A stretch of 64,000 bases of DNA. Source: Fulvimonas sp. R45. GTDB taxonomy: Bacteria; Pseudomonadota; Gammaproteobacteria; Xanthomonadales; Rhodanobacteraceae. The stretch's first letter is position 1; every line of letters begins with the position of its first letter. Where the stretch lies: assembly GCF_030504985.1 (NCBI RefSeq), contig NZ_JASERU010000003.1, forward strand, positions 248,001 through 312,000, read 5' to 3'. Below the pieces are notes generated by a model. The model did no database searches and was not told the DNA's origin. It saw only the letters and a program-made list of their open reading frames with translations. This document shows positions 61,878-64,000 of the stretch, one piece after another. The translations under genes and the position numbers were made by a program.

Positions 61878-63680
61878 ATGTCGAAATGGCCGCTCGCCCT
61901 GCTGCTCGCGCTTGCCGCCGCAAGCGCGCACGCCGCCACTTCCGCCGCCACCGACTGGACCACGCCGGCCGAGGCCGCGCACTTCCGCACCACGCCCAGC
62001 TACGCCGACACGCTGGCCTACCTGCGGCGCCTGCAGCAGGCCGCCCCGGGCAGGATCCGGCTGGAGACCTTCGGCACCACGCCGGAGGGCCGGCCGATGA
62101 CGGTGGTGGTCGCCAGCGGCGACGGCACCTTCACCCCCGCCGCCGCGCGCGCCGCGCACAAGCCGGTGGTGCTGGTGCAGGCCGGCATCCATCCCGGCGA
62201 GATCGAGGGCAAGGACGCCGGCCTGATGCTGCTGCGCGACTTCGCCATCGCCGGCAGGTACCCGTACCTGCTCGACCACGCGGTGCTGGTGTACATCCCG
62301 GTATTCAGCGTGGACGGCCACGAGCAGAGCTCGCCGTACAACCGCATCAACCAGAACGGCCCGGCCAGCATGGGCTTCCGCGGCCAGTCGCAGTACCTCA
62401 ACCTCAACCGCGACTACGTCAAGGCCGACGCACCGGAGATGCGCGCGTGGCTGAAGCTGTGGCAGCGCTGGCTGCCGGATTTCCTGGTCGACGTGCACAC
62501 CACCGACGGCGCCGACTACCAGTACGACCTCACCTGGTACACCGAGGACCCGCACAAGCTCGACCCCGCCGTCGCCGGCTGGCAGAAACGCCTCACCGAC
62601 ACGGTGATGCCCGCCTTCGACCGGCGCGGCCACCTCGCCTCGATCTACCTGGAGTTCAAGGACGGCACCGACCCGCGCAAGGGCATCGAGAACTTCGGCT
62701 CCGGCCCGCGCTTCTCCACCGGCTACGCGGCGTTGCAGAACCGGCCCGCGCTGCTGATCGAGACGCACATGCTCAAGCCGTACGCGGTACGCGTGAAGGC
62801 CGTGTACGACCTGCTGGAACTGATGCTGGCGGACATCGACCGGCACCCGGCCGACCTGCTCGCCGCCACCGCGAAGGCCGATGTCGACACGATCGCCCGG
62901 GCGCGCGATCCGGGCGCGCGCGTGCCGCTGACCTTCAAGCCCGATCCCGCGTCCACCCCGTACACGCTGAAGGGCTATGCCTTCACGCAGACCCACAGCG
63001 ACATCTCCGATGGCACCTGGATCCAGTACGACCCGCACACGCCGAGGACCTACACCATCCCGAACTGGAACCGCCTGCTGCCCGACCTCTCGGTGGCGCC
63101 GCCGGCCGCCTACGTGGTGCCGGCGCAGTGGACGACCGTCATCGACCGGCTCGACGCGCACGGCATCGCCTACCGCCGCCTCGACCACGCGGTGACGATC
63201 ACCGCGCAGGGCTACCAGTTGGACGACCCCCGCTGGGCCACCCAGCCGTTCGAGGGGCACCTCATGCTGCGCGGCTTCAGGCTCGGCACGGTGCGGCGCA
63301 CCGTCACCCTGCCGCCCGGATCGGCGGTCGTGCCGATGGACCAGCGCGCCGCCAACGTGGCGATCGAGCTGCTGGAACCGCAGGCGCCCGATTCGCTGCT
63401 GCAATGGGGCGACCTCGACGCGATCTTCGAGCCGAAGGAATACGGCGAGCCGCGCGTGCTGGAGAAACTGGCGCGCGACATGCTGGCGAAGGATCCCGCG
63501 CTGAAGGCCGCGTTCGAGCGCAAGCTGCATGACGACCCCGCCTTCGCCGGCAGCCGCCGCGCGCGGCTCCAGTTCTTCTTCGAGCGCTCGCCCTGGTACG
63601 CGGTGCAGCACGTCGGCGCCTACCCGGTGCTGCGGCTCGACGCGGCGGAACTTGCGCGGCTCGACGCGGCGTCGCACTGA
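61878..63680 (+). CDS. Exported M14-family metallocarboxypeptidase-like protein
   Basis: A 600-residue secreted zinc peptidase. Signal peptide to about residue 20 (AHAATSAA), then the M14 fold with zinc ligands H105 and E108 in GIHPGEIEGKDA and the third His in LVDVHTTDG (about 206), and ALLIETHML, near the expected catalytic Glu. A C-terminal beta-rich region (about 390-600) is extra. Relatives remove C-terminal residues from peptides or act on peptidoglycan peptides; specificity is unknown. Confidence 0.88.
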   Translation: MSKWPLALLLALAAASAHAATSAATDWTTPAEAAHFRTTPSYADTLAYLRRLQQAAPGRIRLETFGTTPEGRPMTVVVASGDGTFTPAAARAAHKPVVLVQAGIHPGEIEGKDAGLMLLRDFAIAGRYPYLLDHAVLVYIPVFSVDGHEQSSPYNRINQNGPASMGFRGQSQYLNLNRDYVKADAPEMRAWLKLWQRWLPDFLVDVHTTDGADYQYDLTWYTEDPHKLDPAVAGWQKRLTDTVMPAFDRRGHLASIYLEFKDGTDPRKGIENFGSGPRFSTGYAALQNRPALLIETHMLKPYAVRVKAVYDLLELMLADIDRHPADLLAATAKADVDTIARARDPGARVPLTFKPDPASTPYTLKGYAFTQTHSDISDGTWIQYDPHTPRTYTIPNWNRLLPDLSVAPPAAYVVPAQWTTVIDRLDAHGIAYRRLDHAVTITAQGYQLDDPRWATQPFEGHLMLRGFRLGTVRRTVTLPPGSAVVPMDQRAANVAIELLEPQAPDSLLQWGDLDAIFEPKEYGEPRVLEKLARDMLAKDPALKAAFERKLHDDPAFAGSRRARLQFFFERSPWYAVQHVGAYPVLRLDAAELARLDAASH

Positions 63681-63689
63681 TCCGGCCGC

Positions 63690-64000
63690 CTACGCCGGCA
63701 GCACCTCGAACGGGCGCATCATCTCGTTCGACGCGTGCTCCAGCAGGTGGCAGTGCCACACGTAGCGGCCGGGATAGCCCTCGAAGGTGATGACGAGGCG
63801 CGTGACCATGCCCGGGTAGGCCTTCGCGGTGTCCTTCCAGCCGCGCTCCTCCGGCGCGGGCGGCTGCGCCGGGCCGGTGTAGCGCAGGGTCTTCGAGGCC
63901 ATCCAGGCGTCCACGTCGAACGGCCACCGGTCGAGCACCTGGAAGCGCACCAGGTGCAGGTGGATCGGGTGGGTGTCCTCGGTGAGGTTCACCAGGCTCC
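63690..64000 (-). CDS. Multicopper oxidase, C-terminal part (5' partial)
   Basis: The last 103 residues of a CotA/laccase-like multicopper oxidase; the gene continues beyond the window's right edge. Copper-binding motifs are the T2/T3 HPIHLHLVRF and the T1/T3 HCHLLEHASNEMMRPF, whose HxxxM pattern gives the T1 axial Met. The spacing and EHASNEMMRPFEV ending are those of the CotA/bilirubin oxidase group. The substrate (phenols, metals, bilirubin) is unknown. It converges with the M14 gene, 9 bases apart. Confidence 0.92.
   Translation of the reverse strand, partial: SLVNLTEDTHPIHLHLVRFQVLDRWPFDVDAWMASKTLRYTGPAQPPAPEERGWKDTAKAYPGMVTRLVITFEGYPGRYVWHCHLLEHASNEMMRPFEVLPA

Overview
This is 64 kb of a very G+C-rich (visibly near 70%) gammaproteobacterial chromosome. 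Protein sequences, the order leuS-lptE-holA-nadD / rsfS-rlmH-maf and the dispersed palindromic repeats suggest the Xanthomonadales/Lysobacterales, most likely Rhodanobacteraceae (Rhodanobacter, Dyella or Frateuria type). The taxon is inferred from gene content, not from a marker gene. I recognise no rRNA, tRNA or CRISPR array. Both edges cut genes: an aldehyde dehydrogenase at the left and a multicopper oxidase at the right.

Layout. 1-2.3 kb: end of an aromatic (kynurenine/3-hydroxyanthranilate type) degradation operon, with aminomuconate-semialdehyde dehydrogenase, a beta-carbonic anhydrase and a RidA-family aminomuconate deaminase. 2.4-6.2 kb: a small exported His/Lys protein, glutathione reductase with N-formylglutamate amidohydrolase, and a D-amino-acid dehydrogenase. 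6.3-9.1 kb: tandem secreted EreA/ChaN-like paralogues. 9.1-11.4 kb: a BlaI-type repressor, a BlaR1-type metalloprotease with a TonB-like C-terminus, and an NlpC/P60 lipoprotein. 11.7-19.8 kb: slyD, an MFS carrier, a methyltransferase, two DEAD-box helicases, an acetyltransferase and a short-chain dehydrogenase, with two copies of a MITE-like element. 19.9-27.9 kb: DODA dioxygenase, a divergent ECF-sigma/anti-sigma and Tat-phosphoesterase/cupredoxin locus, several membrane proteins, maf and rlmH.

28.2-48.1 kb: rsfS and nadD, neighbours in most relatives, are about 19.5 kb apart. The block between them holds three modules. The first is an ECF sigma (SigF-like)/NrsF stress module with a Met/Lys-rich MXKDX protein, DipZ and exported MsrB; three promoters of the form GTAAC[C/G]-N16-CGAA tie it into one regulon. 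The second is a Fur-controlled siderophore-uptake operon whose TonB receptor carries a frameshift. The third is a type VI secretion cargo island: VgrG, a TPR-like protein, a small membrane protein, a 1550-residue Rhs protein with a C-terminal domain that looks like a nucleic-acid deaminase toxin, and a candidate immunity protein.

48.1-64 kb: nadD-holA-lptE-leuS, a pqiA-pqiA-pqiB-pqiC lipid-transport operon, the thioredoxin-TPR chaperone CnoX, a DUF4442 protein, a third ECF sigma with its membrane partner, a TDT-family transporter, a DUF502 protein, an M14 peptidase and the multicopper oxidase end.

The most interesting items are the Rhs deaminase-like toxin with its immunity gene, the sigF regulon readable from three promoters, the divergent ECF promoters sharing GGAATA-N17-GTA, the insertion between nadD and rsfS, and the MITE-like elements whose ends overlap the stop codons of two unrelated genes.
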